From assembly GCA_963774945.1 (NCBI GenBank), contig CAVZHA010000002.1, positions 434,001-498,000 on the forward strand: 64,000 bases of DNA. The letters are read 5' to 3'. The notes below the pieces were generated by a model. The model was not told the origin of the DNA. It saw nothing but the letters and a program-made list of their open reading frames with translations, and ran no database searches. Shown here in pieces: positions 63,194-64,000 of the stretch (its first letter is position 1; each line of letters begins with the position of its first letter). This DNA comes from Trebonia sp963774945 (GTDB lineage: Bacteria > Actinomycetota > Actinomycetes > Streptosporangiales > Streptosporangiaceae). Position numbers and translations under genes: made by a program.

Positions 63194-64000
63194 TCAGGCG
63201 AGCAGTTCCGGCGGCAGGCCGAAGGCGGCGAACAGGCCCGGATCCCTGAAGGCGATGATGCGGGCGACGCCGTCCGTCGCGCAGGTGAGGACCTGCACGA
63301 CGTGCGCGCGGTGCACGCCGTCGCGGTCGCGCTGGTAGACCGCGAGGGCCGGCTGGCCGTTGGCGGACGTCCGGATCGTCCGCAGGTCGCCCGGCTCGCG
63401 CAGCACGTAGGACGCCAGGAAGCGGCCGATCTCCTCGCGCCCGAGGAACCAGGTCGGCACCGGGGGCATCTCGAAGGTGGCATCGGCCCTGAGCAACCGC
63501 ATGAGGGCAGTGACGTCGGCATTCTCGATCGCGGCGGCGTACTGGTCGACGAGCGCCCGCTGCCGCACGTCGGCCGGCTCGCGCACCTCGTCCCGCACCG
63601 GGTCCGCATTCCGTAGCCCGGCGCGAGCCCGCTGCAGCACGCTGTTCACCGCGACGGTCGAGATGCCGAGTAGCTCGGCCACCTCCGCCGCCCGCCACAT
63701 CAGCACATCGCGCAGGATCAGCACCGAGCGCTGGCGGCCGGGCAGGTACTGCAGGGCGGCGATGAGCGCCAGCCGCAGATCCTGACGGGACGTGACGATC
63801 GCGGCCGGATCGGCCGACTCCGCGTCGAGCAGCACGTCGGGGAAGGGCTCGAGCCACCGGACCTCGGTCCTGGCCGGGTCGAGCGCTCCGTCCGGGTCGG
63901 CCGGGCCGCCAAGGCCGGCCGGCAACGGCCGTCGGCTGCGGTTCTCCAGCGCCCGCAGGCAGCTGTTGGTGGCGATCCGGTACAGCCAGGTCCGCACCGA
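63194..64000 (-). CDS. ECF sigma factor with SnoaL-like C-terminal domain, partial
   Basis: The N-terminus is beyond the window edge. Present are the end of region 2 (VRTWLYRIATNSCLRALENR), region 4 (ALQYLPGRQRSVLILRDVLM, WRAAEVAELLGISTVAVNSV, LQRARAGL) and a SnoaL-like tail (LVDQYAAAIENADVTALMRL, ADATFEMPPVPTWFLGREEI, IIAFRDPGLFAAFGLPPELL). This build is that of SigG/SigJ-like extracytoplasmic-function sigma factors, in which the NTF2-like tail replaces a separate anti-sigma factor in control. The reading frame is intact to the edge. Confidence 0.88.
   Translation of the reverse strand, partial: SVRTWLYRIATNSCLRALENRSRRPLPAGLGGPADPDGALDPARTEVRWLEPFPDVLLDAESADPAAIVTSRQDLRLALIAALQYLPGRQRSVLILRDVLMWRAAEVAELLGISTVAVNSVLQRARAGLRNADPVRDEVREPADVRQRALVDQYAAAIENADVTALMRLLRADATFEMPPVPTWFLGREEIGRFLASYVLREPGDLRTIRTSANGQPALAVYQRDRDGVHRAHVVQVLTCATDGVARIIAFRDPGLFAAFGLPPELLA

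Noticed and set aside
1..64000. tRNA, rRNA, prophage or insertion sequence genes
   Set aside because: No transposase, integrase, phage protein or tRNA/rRNA sequence was recognised on reading both strands; a covariance search could still find a tRNA I missed.

Overview
The window is high-GC actinobacterial DNA. Its DUF397 proteins, a DUF5753-type helix-turn-helix regulator, RsbW-like ATPases, a DUF574 methyltransferase, an F420-type (Ddn-like) reductase and an ECF sigma factor close to SigC point to the Streptosporangiales or a near relative. Taxonomy is inferred from gene content only. Many conserved genes are broken by single-base indels while long neighbours (1171, 681, 542 codons) are intact, so some of the breaks are probably consensus errors. 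I give such genes as one locus and mark the frame changes.

Layout. 0-7.4 kb: a flavin reductase fragment, a shredded CadD-type cadmium transporter, then a copper module (zinc-finger membrane protein, CopA, CsoR, CopZ) divergent from two membrane proteins and a SigC-like sigma factor. 7.5-9.4 kb: a DyP peroxidase with an encapsulin targeting tail and its encapsulin shell. 9.5-16 kb: three aldehyde dehydrogenases, the remnant of a fourth, a PadR regulator and a methyltransferase. 16-28 kb: metabolic genes (quinone oxidoreductase, acyl-CoA synthetase, M20 amidohydrolase, two MaoC/HTD2 hydratases, PgeF-type enzyme, hydrolase, TauE exporter, DUF574 methyltransferase, GMC oxidoreductase). 28-41 kb: regulatory and repeat-rich: RsbW-like ATPases behind a shared upstream element, a 24-bp minisatellite, a tandem pair of large LuxR regulators, duplicated small secreted peptides, and a WhiJ-like HTH/DUF397 set. 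41-51 kb: an exported DyP-like/Tp34/SCO metal-redox operon, NUDIX, MFS, and a CrcB-CrcB-DUF190-DUF190 fluoride operon. 52-57 kb: a large secreted protease and a polytopic membrane protein. 57-64 kb: aromatic catabolism (Rieske oxygenase, LigB-LigA fusion dioxygenase, PcaQ-like regulator), a monooxygenase, a Ddn-type reductase, TetR, VOC and a SnoaL-tailed sigma factor.

Most notable: (1) an intergenic palindromic repeat family built on CGAACGG with an A-rich loop, at least eight copies, two with long arms of different sequence that each still pair; (2) a second palindrome with an identical 12-nt loop found twice, both times between convergent genes; (3) a subtilase-like protease whose His position carries a sedolisin-type Glu-x3-Asp and whose oxyanion residue is Asp; (4) a 50-bp element upstream of two RsbW-like ATPase genes with a third, gene-less copy beside DUF397 genes, two of the copies followed by the same hairpin; (5) three 22-bp-spaced operator-like repeats at the copper operon.
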